Position numbers and translations under genes: made by a program. 64,000 nt of DNA from Beroe forskalii (taxonomy: Eukaryota > Ctenophora > Nuda > Beroida > Beroidae): positions 496,001 to 560,000 of the forward strand of contig WFMF01000032.1 of assembly GCA_011033025.1 (NCBI GenBank). Direction: 5' to 3'. The notes under the pieces were generated by a model that made no database searches, was not told the origin of the DNA, and saw only the letters and a program-made list of their open reading frames with translations. Of the stretch, positions 10,862 to 20,848 are shown piece by piece (the first letter of the stretch is position 1; each line of letters starts with the position of its first letter).

Positions 10862-12596
10862 CTACCCCCTAAACTTATCTTTAGCTGCTCTGAGAATACC
10901 CATAGCCTCCACCGGATCGCTACAGCCCGCAAACCTGAGCACATTAGCCTCCGCTACCCGCATAAACGGGTTATACTTCTTCTCCAGCCCTATGGTAGTG
11001 GGAATAGTGGGGAGTCCTGCCCCCCGTTTCTTGCCCGTATCCTCGATCATATCCCGGACTGCCGGGTTATCGGGTTCCACGTGTTTGGCAAACTTGAGAC
11101 TTTGTGCGGTGTACTCGTGTCCGCAGTAAACCCGCGTGTGGTCGGGCAGGGCGCTGAGTACCTCGATCAGGGCGTGGTACATCTGGGGACCGGTACCCTC
11201 AAAGAACTTACCACATCCCCCAGCGAACAGTGTGTCACCTGGCGAGGAGATATAGCGGTGCAAATAGACAGACCGCTAAAGTGAAAATTACTATTACAAT
11301 TTAATTAAACATACAATTTAGAACTTAATCACGGAGGCTACAGTTTAGAACTTAATCACGGAGGCTACTGTACTCAAGCACTCCATTAGTGGCATCAACT
11401 GCATACTCAAACAAAGGATTTAATGACAACCCACTCCCCCTTATTCAAAATTAACAACTTACAACATACCAGTAAATACAGCAGGATCAGCACCTTCCCC
11501 CTCCACGAAATAACACACATGCCCCGTCGTGTGACACGGCGTCTCGTAACACGTAACCCGCAGAGACCCGATGTTAAACGTCTCGTTGTGCCGTACTTTG
11601 TGAGTCATGGCAGGGATCCTATCATCCCCGCCGTAGAATGTCATGCCAGGCTTCTTAGTGTCCAGCTCTGCGTTACCTCCTGGAAAAGGGGATGTTTGGT
11701 AACCTACATCGAGTGAGTTAGGAAGAGTGTGGCTCCTCTTTCAGAGAAGCGAATGGGGTTGGGCAGAGACCACAGGGGAATTTAAATTCGTTCAGTGGTA
11801 TGCTACCTATCCACCAAGTGAATAGTAAAATATCAAAACTTGACAAAGACCGAGTAACAAGTTAAAGTTACCTGCATGATCCCAATGGTGGTGTGTAGTC
11901 AGGACCTGATTTACTTCAACCCCAACATCCTGGACTGCTTTCAGAACTACGTCAGGGGTCACTGCATCAACCACAGCACCTTCTGAAAAGTTGGAGTATT
12001 GAGATTGATGAAAAGCGGGTCTGAGGATGTGGAAGAAAACCGTGGGAAATTAAACCTTGCAGGGAAACCGCGTGCACGCGGTTAAAATTAATTTTTCTGC
12101 AAAAATTTTGCTGAAAATCGCGCTTGTGGATTGAATAGAACTTCGCGCGTTACGCAAAAAACTTCTTTCTAGTGCGACGGGCCCTCGAATACTACTTCCC
12201 GCTGTACATGCGTTTTAAATTTACATGAATTTCAATACTTCGAACATCCTCGACTGTTTCTGCTGCTCGGGATTAGTTTGATAGCTAGTGAAGCGGGGTG
12301 AGACACCGTAATCGTGTCCTTCTATCTAAATGAAGCAATCGTTGAGACATAACGTACCGACCACCACCCGTGACTAGAAAATGTTGAAAGAATGTTGCCT
12401 AGTGCCTACTGAATGCTGACTACTCATAAAGCTTCTCCGAGGCAAAAACCCCACGAAATAGCTCTCTCCTCATGTTATAGAGGATTCGAAAATATCAAAT
12501 ACAATCAAATGAATTAGATATTGTGAACCTACTATTCGAAGATTCGTCGATGATCAAGTAGCCGTAGTTGTCTTGCAGGAGAGGTATCAGGTTGAT
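10862..12596 (-). CDS. HAGH: Hydroxyacylglutathione hydrolase (glyoxalase II), 5' exon not found
   Basis: Glyoxalase II hydrolyses S-D-lactoylglutathione to D-lactate and glutathione, completing methylglyoxal detoxification in cytosol or mitochondria. Four minus-strand exons with GT-AG borders and matching phases were assembled: 12533-12596, 11872-11982, 11470-11679 and 10862-11238 (stop 10862-10864). They encode about 254 residues, close to the ~260 of the cytosolic form. Diagnostic sequences in order: PLLQDNYGYLIID; TTHHHWDHAGGN, the metallo-beta-lactamase metal motif; ETPCHTTGHVCYFV, with a metal His; FTGDTLFAGGCGKFFEG, with the bridging Asp; VYCGHEYTAQSLKFAKHVEP, with the C-terminal metal/substrate His; then KYNPFMR. 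All expected metal ligands appear intact. The first visible exon starts after an acceptor (TTTTCAG), so the initiating Met and any targeting peptide lie further upstream (above 12600) and were not located. The raised GC content of the exons stands out from AT-rich introns. Confidence 0.95.
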
Positions 12597-13923
12597 CTGA
12601 AAAGGAGAACCTTGTCACTCAAACGTTCTTTTCTTTTAGACAGCCAAGTGCTTTTAAATTTCAATTAAATATCCTTTCATTCAATTTGCACTGGTATTCT
12701 ACCTGAAATAATATCAGGTTGTTTGACCAGCAATATTTCCAAAAAAAGAAACTTTTTGAAACACGTGCGTTGGAGTTTCTAACCTTGCAATTTGAAGCCT
12801 AAAACTCATATGTTGTGACGACGAACAATTCGTCAAATTATCAAAAAAGTGAAAAAAATCAGTAATCAGTTCTATGCAAGTGCTTTCTATTACGCTACTA
12901 CTGTTAGATAAATGTAGTGCTGTAGCTTTTCATAATTTGACGTTTACTTATATTCAAATCCGAGATCTAAAGGTGAAGAAAGGACAACTTGAAAAACGGA
13001 GGACATTTCAGATGAATTGTTTTCTGTGGCAGAGTTTGGCAGATAATCAATGCTGAGTCGGTGATAACAATAGTAACTATAGTTTCGAAATTAGCCGTTT
13101 AGTTTACAAAAGTGTACAATTCAATCGAGTCGAATATAGGTGTAGCAGATTACGAAGACAGTTCCTGGCCTGGATTAATGTAATTATAAACAAAACAAAA
13201 TGGTCCAATGTCATTATCAGTAGGTATGAGATTTAACACAGACTTCTTGCAATCAAAACGGAACGCTGGAACAAAACTCACATGGTTTAGCATAACTTAT
13301 ACTAACCAACGCCGTTCCATTTTCCACTCTGCTCCTTCATAAAATTGAATAATGATTTAATTGATTTCGTTACGAATAAATTTTTCGATCTTATTGGAAT
13401 TTTTGATGCGGTAAGAAGTGTCCAATCAATTTGAATGGTAGTTTTTTAAATTTGCGAACGAGGTGCTGCATAGCTGTGTGATCTGTGTATATGTAGGCCC
13501 AACGGGCCTGCTAGTCTCTTATAAAATTCTTGCATGCACATTTGTACATAACTATACCAAGTTGTACTCAGTTTGTTGTAGATTTCGCGCCATTTTGTTG
13601 AATTAGTTATAGGCTGAGTGATCATCAAGGAATGTGGAATTTATGAAATTTAAGCATAGAAGTTAGATCATGAAACTGATTTAATCATAGTGATTGTCTA
13701 TAAACAGTTGTTCACTAAGTTGATATCACTTTAATCTTTTATTTTCAAATTTCATTCAAATGATTTCTTGAAATTTTCCAATGTTGTTCATAAATCTGAT
13801 AAAAGAAAGATTCGGAAGTTATAGGTATAACACTATAACAGGTCATCTACCAAGAAATTCTATATTGAGAGTTCTGAAACAATTTGCTCAAATTAAGAAA
13901 GTTTTCAAATTAAGAAAGTTTTC
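12597..13923. other. AT-rich interval between HAGH and the SRCR/LDLa gene
   Basis: It should hold the missing HAGH first exon, its promoter and perhaps further 3' exons of the SRCR/LDLa gene, but I found no coding segment I could defend. A GC-rich fragment at about 13460-13520 (AACGAGGTGCTGCATAGCTG, then GGCCCAACGGGCCTGCTAG) resembles the reverse complement of sequence at about 46848-46895 and also 41798-41815. This points to a short dispersed repeat. Confidence 0.5.
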
Positions 13924-16900
13924 CTACCTTCGGTCACAGGGGCTATGGTACAAATGATTGCAATCATTGACCATTTCATCAACACCATCTTCACAATCAT
14001 TCCACCCATCACAGAGTAAATGCTTGTGTAGGAAGCATGTTGGCGATATCTGCATGCACTCTGTGTCCATTGCATCGTCACACATGGGGTCTTCCAGAAA
14101 CTGTTTGCAGACCATTACCCAGGACACAGTTGTGAAGTAGGAGTTCTTTGTACACCTCAATAAACCCCTTTCTGGGTCAGTGCAGTTGTATTGGTCAGAA
14201 TAATCTGTACAGAACGAACTGTAGGATATATATCCATCTGATTTTATTGTCATACTCAGAGGACCACAGCGAGTGCTATTAAGTATTGTAGTAAAAATAC
14301 TTTCTTGACCTGCTGGAGCAGTTCGGTAGCAGGTTCTGATTATATCCGATCTGTCACCAACAATTTCACATTGTCGACCCTCATCTGACCCATCATCACA
14401 GTCATGGGAACCCCCATAGGGCTCACACATTTTTGAAATATCCAAATAACGCATTGTCCTACCACTTTTACAAAACATACCATAAGTGTAACCATTGCAC
14501 ACTGATTCATCCTGACAGTCAGTATCTTTTGCACATACCATGTCACACTCTTTGCCACCTTCTGATATTGTATTGCTCATAGTTTCTGAGGCTAATTGTT
14601 TGCAATACGTAATGTTTGCGAAAAAAGGGTAACAAATTGTGAAAGAACCACTTGGAGTTGGAGGACTATTCATTCCATCAATGAAAGTAAGTTTTTCACA
14701 TGTTTTATAACTAAATGTTTCACTTGTCCACAAAGCGGCTGTATCAGTATGTAACCATGTGGTGCAAAATACTTGGTTGCATAGAAGATCAGTTCCATTT
14801 CTAAATTTTCCATCAGGGTACCCTCCACACAACTGGTAAGTCTTTGGATCGTTGGTACATAAGTTTGACACTGAATATTCATTTATTGAAGGAGGCCTCA
14901 TATCCACAGCATAATACTCTTGTCCATATGGACATTTCATAGTTTTTACGAGGTTATCAACATTTTGGCACTGTTCCTTCAAAAAACCGTTTTCCTCAAC
15001 TAATGAGCAATCACCTGATTTAGAGATTGAGAAATGGATAGATTAAAACTAGAAATATATATTTTCGGGAGAAAATGAGATAAGTTATTTCAATTTCTCA
15101 CAAATCTCTTCGAATGGTATCACGCCAGTTGTTAATAAACACCGATTTGTCACCCGTACCGGTTTGTCACTAGAAACGTTATTGATATCTCACGTGTCCT
15201 TACTTCATGTATCCGACACACGGATTGGGAGCTGTCATTTCACCTCACAGCACTTTATCTCTCTGCCCTGGTCCTAACCAAAACCCTAACCTTACGCAAA
15301 GCATTGGCTATAATAATCCTGAAGTTGAGTTGTCTGAAGTAGAGTCAATCAAATTGGTTGTCTGTCGCATACATGAAGTAAGAGCACGGGGTATATCAAA
15401 AATCACTTCGAGTGACAAACCGATACAGGTGCAACAAAGCGGCGTCCAATACCAGTATATATCGCTTCAGGAGCCCCTGCAGTATCGCGCAACAACCAGT
15501 ACTCAAGTATAGCTGTGTATTAGTGCTCATTGCCGGGTTGGACTATCCAGTATACCTTATCGGACATGATTATCACGGACATAACTGTCACGCTGAGCAC
15601 CTCAGCGTGAATATATAATGTCCGTGAAAATAAAGTCCGTGATATTAAAGTATTAATGTCCGTGATATTCAGGTCCGTAATAATCAAGTCCAGTATTTCT
15701 TCTTAAAGTTTGTAGGGTACGGACGCCAAATTTCTGACTTGATCTCTTTAAACGCGCAAATAGATAAATTCTCCAGGAAATTGTATTTATTTTTAATGAT
15801 CAGCGACTGAGATATGAAACTTCGTCATAAATAAACGAAAATATTGAAAAATCTTCAATTCATGTATGCAAAAAATGGGAAAAATTGTGAAAGAAAATGG
15901 GAAAAATCGAGCCGAAAATTTCGAATTTTTGTTGAAAATTTGAAGTGGCAGGATCAAGCGTGAATATTAACGTCCGTGAAGTTTTAATCCCGTGAAACTT
16001 GAGTCCGTGATAATTATGTCCGATAAGGTATATGCAAGGCATGACAACACTTTATAGTATTGCTACTAGCGTGACACGAAAAAAGATAATATTGATAAAA
16101 TAAAGATCACTGATCAGTCCATAATCTCACCTTTTTTGGGTGTACAGACCATGACAATAACTTCTATCAGGAAGAATTGCTCTCTTTTATACCTTTGATA
16201 AATACACTGGTCGATGAATTCAGCTTCGGGAGGACAAGATATGACCATCACATTGCTTCTCAAGAGGATTTCACTATGAATTGGCAAGTCTACATAATAT
16301 ACCACGGAGATTCTATCGTAGCCAAGACTCTTGCATATGAGGTTATAGGCTAAATTCATGTTCGATTTATAACTATATCTGCTTTCACGGATGACAACAA
16401 CGTAACTCTGCGATTGAAAAGTATGGGTTTTAAATTTTAAATTACGAGTACATTAGTGGAACAATTTGTTCATACTAATAGTTTCAGAGCAAGTCATTGC
16501 AATAGCTTCATGCAAAATATCCATGATAATACACGCTCACACCCCTTTTTGAGACCCTCCCCCAGTCCCCCCAAAAACATTTAGAACCAAGTTAAAAGGC
16601 GAAATAAGCTTGGTTAGAAAAGAATCGCTGAAAAATAAAGCATTTTGGACGAATTTTCATCCAAAAGATATAGAATTGTAGGGACCAACTAATACTTACC
16701 AAAATTTGGCTCGATAAGATTAGCAAAATTTAGGCCCTCCTGGTTTCTAAAAGCTCCCCAAAGAGAAAATCTAGGTGACATAGGCCCTCTGGTCCCTACT
16801 AGCTCCAAAAAATCCCGTAATGGCATAAAATTATATTTTTCTTACATACTTATATACAGCTTCTCGGGAGAGTAATCGAGGTGACGCCACCTCGAGAAAT

Positions 16901-17251
16901 GAGAATTCTTCTGAAATTTCCGATCGCGTGGCGCCATGTACGTAGCTGAATATACTGTTAAATCAGTATCACACGCGTACAAATTGTGATTTTGTGGAAA
17001 TTTCAGACACCGATCTCAGAGGTGGCGACACCTCAGTAATAAGAGCTCTTTCAGTTAAAGATGTGAAACTTATTGGGTTTTAGATTGCAATAAGCAATAA
17101 ATAAAGTTAGAACCTAGACGATAAAGCCAATACTCATCTTGATAAAGTCTCAAATAATAAACTACCTTGTGATAATTTGAAGCAACAGGGATTCCAGCAC
17201 CATTATGTGTCAGCTTTCCGTTGAAATCAGCCAGAGCAAACTCTAGTCTTC
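13924..17251 (-). CDS. SRCR + LDLa cysteine-rich protein, partial (three exons)
   Basis: Three minus-strand exons join with consistent phases: 17166-17251, 16131-16407 and 13924(or 13928)-15014. The first two encode an SRCR-like domain: GRLEFALADFNGK, then NLICKSLGYDRISVVYY, then VMVISCPPEAEF and finally VIVMVCTPKK, matching the usual C(x)LGY ... C ... C spacing. The large third exon (about 360 codons) is dense in Cys and contains LDL-receptor class A signatures: CDDGSDEGRQC (near 14380-14400), CDGWNDCEDGVDE (near 13976-14016) and a degenerate CAKDTDCQDESVCNGYTYG. LDLa modules bind Ca2+ and ligands; SRCR modules bind diverse ligands, so an extracellular receptor or secreted protein is inferred. 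Upstream exons (signal peptide) are not identified. The third exon either stops at TAG 13924-13926 or splices at the adjacent donor G|GTAGGA, so the C terminus, including any membrane segment, is unresolved. Confidence 0.8.
15015..15552. other. Intron sequence with a repeat fragment
   Basis: Intron between exons 2 and 3 of the SRCR/LDLa gene. A segment at about 15225-15305 (CACTTTATCTCTCTGCCC, then CCTAACCAAAACCCTAACC) resembles the interior of the inverted-repeat element at 39709-39865, so it is probably a decayed copy. Nothing else was recognised. Confidence 0.5.
15553..16030. mobile_element. 478-bp MITE with TA target duplication (mariner-like)
   Basis: The left end TACCTTATCGGACAT is inverted at the right (ATGTCCGATAAGGTA), flanked by TA at 15551-15552 and 16031-16032. 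The arms carry several spaced copies of GTCCGTGA or its variants (about 15621-15700 and 15970-16010), plus a small perfect hairpin CACGCTGAG-CACCTCAGCGTG near 15589-15609. It is non-coding. TA duplication and the TACCTTAT-GG end suggest a Tc1/mariner-type transposase. The ends resemble those of the element at 27455-27884. Confidence 0.75.
16540..16830. repeat. Degenerate relative of the CATG...TACACG MITE family
   Basis: C-rich stretches (ACCCTCCCCCAGTCCCCCC), the phrase TAGCTCCAAAAAATCCCGTAATGGC at the right side, and GGCCCTCTGGTCCC parallel the longer MITE at 48512-48710 (CTAGCTCGAAAAAGCGTGTAATGGC). The ends are too diverged to give a target duplication. Confidence 0.45.
16850..17060. repeat. 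Imperfect inverted repeat in intron
   Basis: GAGGTGACGCCACCTC near 16879-16894 has its inverted counterpart GAGGTGGCGACACCTC near 17020-17035, with further complementary sequence outward (AGAGTAATCGAGG versus CCTCAGTAATAAGAGCTCT). Each inner block is itself nearly palindromic. It is likely a small foldback element in the intron just 3' of the first visible SRCR exon. Confidence 0.55.
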
Positions 17252-20232
17252 CTGTTGAAGTTTCAGAATGTTATTCCCGAAAACTGATTCTAGTCAAATT
17301 AACCAATTACTTTAGATTGAAATGAATACCTTATAAACTTACTAGTTAACTCATGAAATTTTGCAGGTCAGTACAGTTTGATCCAACTAAGAAAATGCTG
17401 CTTTCAGAATTTTGAATTTCGGCCATTTTCACGATTTACAGCCTCTCAAAAACCCAATTTTTGGCCTAAAATGGACTTCTTTCTTCTTTGGTTATAATTG
17501 GCCACAAGGATCAAAAACAAGGCTGAAATATGCTTTTTCCCGTGTGACTGCCTTCCAGAGAGTGTAATAGAACCAAATAATGATGCATTTACAACGAGAG
17601 TCTTCCACAAGTCCAATGGTGTCAGAGTATTTTCTGAATTTTGATCAGTATCTCGGGGGGGGTCCTCCTACTAAACTTACTAGTTAACTCATGAAATTTT
17701 GAAGGTCAGTACAGTTTGATCCAACTAAGAAAATGCTGCTTTCAGAATTTTGAATTTCGGCCATTTTCACGATTTACAGCCTCTCAAAAACCCAATTTTT
17801 GGCCTAAAAATGGACTTCTTTGGTTATAATTGTCCACAAGGACCAAATACAAGGCTGGAATATGCTTTTTTCCCGTGTGACTGCCTTCCAGAGAGTGTAC
17901 TAGAACCAAATAATGATGCATTTACAATGAGAGTCTTCCACAAGTCCAATGGTTTCAGAGTATTTTCTGAATTTTGATCAGTATCTCTCGGGGGGTCCTC
18001 AATAAACTTACTAGTTAACTCATGAAATTTTGCAGGTCAGTACAGTTTGATCCAACAAAGAAAATGCTGCTTTCAGAATTTTGAATTTCGGCCATTTTCA
18101 CGATTTACAGCCTCTCAAAAACCCAATTTTTGGCCTAAAAATGGACTTCTTTGGTTATAATTGGCCACAAGGACCAAAAATAAGGCTGAGATATGCTTTT
18201 TTCCCGTGTGACTGCCTTCCAGAGAGTGTAATAGAACCAAATAATGATGCATTTACAACGAGAGTCTTCCACAAGTCCAATGGTGTCAGAGTATTTTCTG
18301 AATTTTGATCAGTATCTCGGGGGGGGGGGGGGGTCCTCCTATTTATAAACTTACTAGTTAACTCATGAAATTTTGCAGGTCAGTACAGTTTGATCCAACT
18401 AAGAAAATGCTGCTTTCAGAATTTTGAATTTCGGCCATTTTCACGATTTACACCCTCTCAAAAACCCAATTTTTGGCCTAAAAATGGACTTCTTTGGTTA
18501 TAATTGGCCACAAGGATCAAAACAAGGCTGAGATATGCTTTTTTCCCGTGTGACTGCCTTCCAGAGAGTGTACTAGAACCAAATAATGATGCATTTACAA
18601 CGAGAGTCTTCCACAAGTCCAATGGTGTCAGAGTATTTTCTGAATTTTGATCAGTATCTCGGGGGGGGTCGTCCTACTAAACTTACTAGTTAACTCATGA
18701 AATTTTGCAGGTCAGTACAGTTTGATCCAACTAAGAAAATGCTGCTTTCAGAATTTTGAATTTCGGCCATTTTCACGATTTACAGCCTCTCAAAACAAAA
18801 ACAACCCAATTTTGGCCTAAAAAAAAACAAATAATGATGCATTTACAACGAGTCTTCCACAAGTCCAATGGTGTCAGAGTATTTTCTGAATTTTGATCAG
18901 TATCTCGGGGGGGGGTCGTCCTATTAAACTTACTAGTTAACTCATGAAATTTTGCGGGTCAGTACAGTTTGATCCAACTAAGAAAATGCTGCCTTCAGAA
19001 TTTTGAATTTCGGCCATTTTCACGATTTACAGCCTCTCAAAAACCCAATTTTTGGCCTAAAAATGGACTTCTTTGGTTATAATTGGCCACAAGGATCAAA
19101 AACAAGGCTGAAATATGCTTTTCCCGTGTGACTGCCTTCCAGAGAGTGTAATAGAACCAAATAATGATGCATTTACAACGAGAGTCTTCCACAAGTCCAA
19201 TGGTGTCAGAGTATTTTCTGAATTTTGATCAGTATCTCGGGGGGGGGTCCTCCTATTAAACTTACTAGTTAACTCATGAAATTTTGCAGGTCAGTACAGT
19301 TTGATCCAACTAAGAAAATGCTGCTTTCAGAATTTTGAATTTCGGCCATTTTCACGATTTACAGCCTCTCAAAAACCCAATTTTTGGCCTAAAAATGGAC
19401 TTCTTTGGTTATAATTGGCCACAAGGATCAAAAACAAGGCTGAAATATGCTTTTTTCCCGTGTGACTGCCTTCCAGAGAGTGTAATAGAACCAAATAATG
19501 ATGCATTTACAACGAGAGTCTTCCACAAGTCCAATGGTGTCAGAGTATTTTCTGAATTTTGATCAGTATCACGGGGGGGGGTCCTCCTATTAATAAACTT
19601 AATAGTTAACTCATGAAATTTTACAGGTCAGTACAGTTTGATCCAACTAAGAAAATGCTGCTTTCAGAATTTTGAATTTCGGCCATTTTCACGATTTACA
19701 GCCTCTCAAAAACCCAATTTTGGCCTAAAAATGGACTTCTTTGGTTATAATTGGCCACAAGGATCAAAAACAAGGCTGAAATATGCTTTTCCCGTGTGAC
19801 TGCCTTCCAGAGAGTGTAATAGAACCAAATAATGATGCATTTACAACGAGAGTCTTCCACAAGTCCAATGGTGTCAGAGTATTTTCTGAATTTTGATCAG
19901 TATCTCGTCCTACTAAACTTACTAGTTAACTCATGAAATTTTGCAGGTCAGTACAGTTTGATCCAACTAAGAAAATGCTGCTTTCAGAATTTTGAATTTC
20001 GGCCATTTTCACGATTTACACCCTCTCAAAAACCCAATTTTTTCCTGTTCCCAATCGCGTTTTTGTTTTACAAAAAGGCATTGAGAAAAGGTTAGCAGAG
20101 ATCGTGTTTTGTGGGGGTTGTGTGTATACTACCTTTACGCGTACTGTTAAATCTGAAATAGGTGGTGTGATCCGATTTGGTCGTATGCGTGTGGTATGTA
20201 CGTATGTATGTACGTCACTTTTTTGATCATTT

Positions 20233-20352
20233 TCAAGCATCCAACTGCTCCTTTATAATATCAGTCGCGCCAATATAGCTTGGTGTAGTGGCATCCTGTT
20301 CGATGTTCACTGCAGCTATCTTACAGTTATTCGGGTTCAATGCCCTGTTCAT
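20233..20352 (-). CDS. Coding-like segment, probable C-terminal exon
   Basis: An open frame from ATG 20350-20352 reads MNRALNPNNCKIAAVNIEQD and ends IGATDIIKEQLDA before TGA at 20233-20235. Residue composition is protein-like and GC rises locally. An acceptor-like TTTCAAAATTAG precedes it. I do not recognise the family. It lies on the same strand and just downstream of 20636-20848, but the splice phase between them could not be reconciled with a standard donor. Confidence 0.35.
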   Translation of the reverse strand: MNRALNPNNCKIAAVNIEQDATTPSYIGATDIIKEQLDA

Positions 20353-20635
20353 CCTAATTTTGAAACTTGGAAATTGATTCATTTTTAAAATTTTCATCAT
20401 TCTTCAATTTCATCAAAGTTTTCAATGATAAGAGGTGCATGAATGTCTTTCGATTTTCTTGGAATTCTCCATCAGACTTTGTCTTATGATTGGGATTCAA
20501 TCAAATTTACAATCAATAATTGACAATGAGCAATAGATGTCGATCAATGATGATTAAACTTAGCAATGATGATATGATGATTGACCTTTCGCTGAGGAAA
20601 GTAAGAGATCAGAGATGAAAATTTGTCCCGGTATC

Positions 20636-20848
20636 TCATGAATTTACGAAACCTAAATCTTCAATCTTGGCTATCAATCCTCCTTTAACCTTCAAGTTTG
20701 TACAGTTGATCATAAAATCACAAATTTCGACGCCCAGGAAGAACATTGCATTTGCTCGAATATCAATAGTCGCCATGAGAAATCCTCGATCAATCATCAA
20801 GTGAGCTTCTGGCCTCTGACTGTGGTATCTGAACAACATGACAGCAAA
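20636..20848 (-). CDS. Coding-like exon of an unrecognised protein
   Basis: After a good acceptor TTTCTGCAG (AG at 20849-20850) a 70-codon open frame runs to TGA at 20636-20638. It reads FAVMLFRYHSQRPEAHLMID, then FLMATIDIRANAMFFLGVEI. Possible donors occur before the stop (TTTAG|GTTTCG, GTTTC|GTAAAT). The sequence looks like a folded, hydrophobic-core protein segment, but I cannot name a family. It is inside the unique insert within the 330-bp array, so it is either a captured gene fragment or a host exon surrounded by satellite. Confidence 0.45.
   Translation of the reverse strand, partial: FAVMLFRYHSQRPEAHLMIDRGFLMATIDIRANAMFFLGVEICDFMINCTNLKVKGGLIAKIEDLGFVNS

Noticed and set aside
10841-11716. 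Plus-strand frames over HAGH
   Set aside because: Antisense shadows of the HAGH exons.
13958-14882. Additional frames within the LDLa exon
   Set aside because: Alternative-frame shadows; only the long minus frame has the LDLa Cys/Asp pattern.
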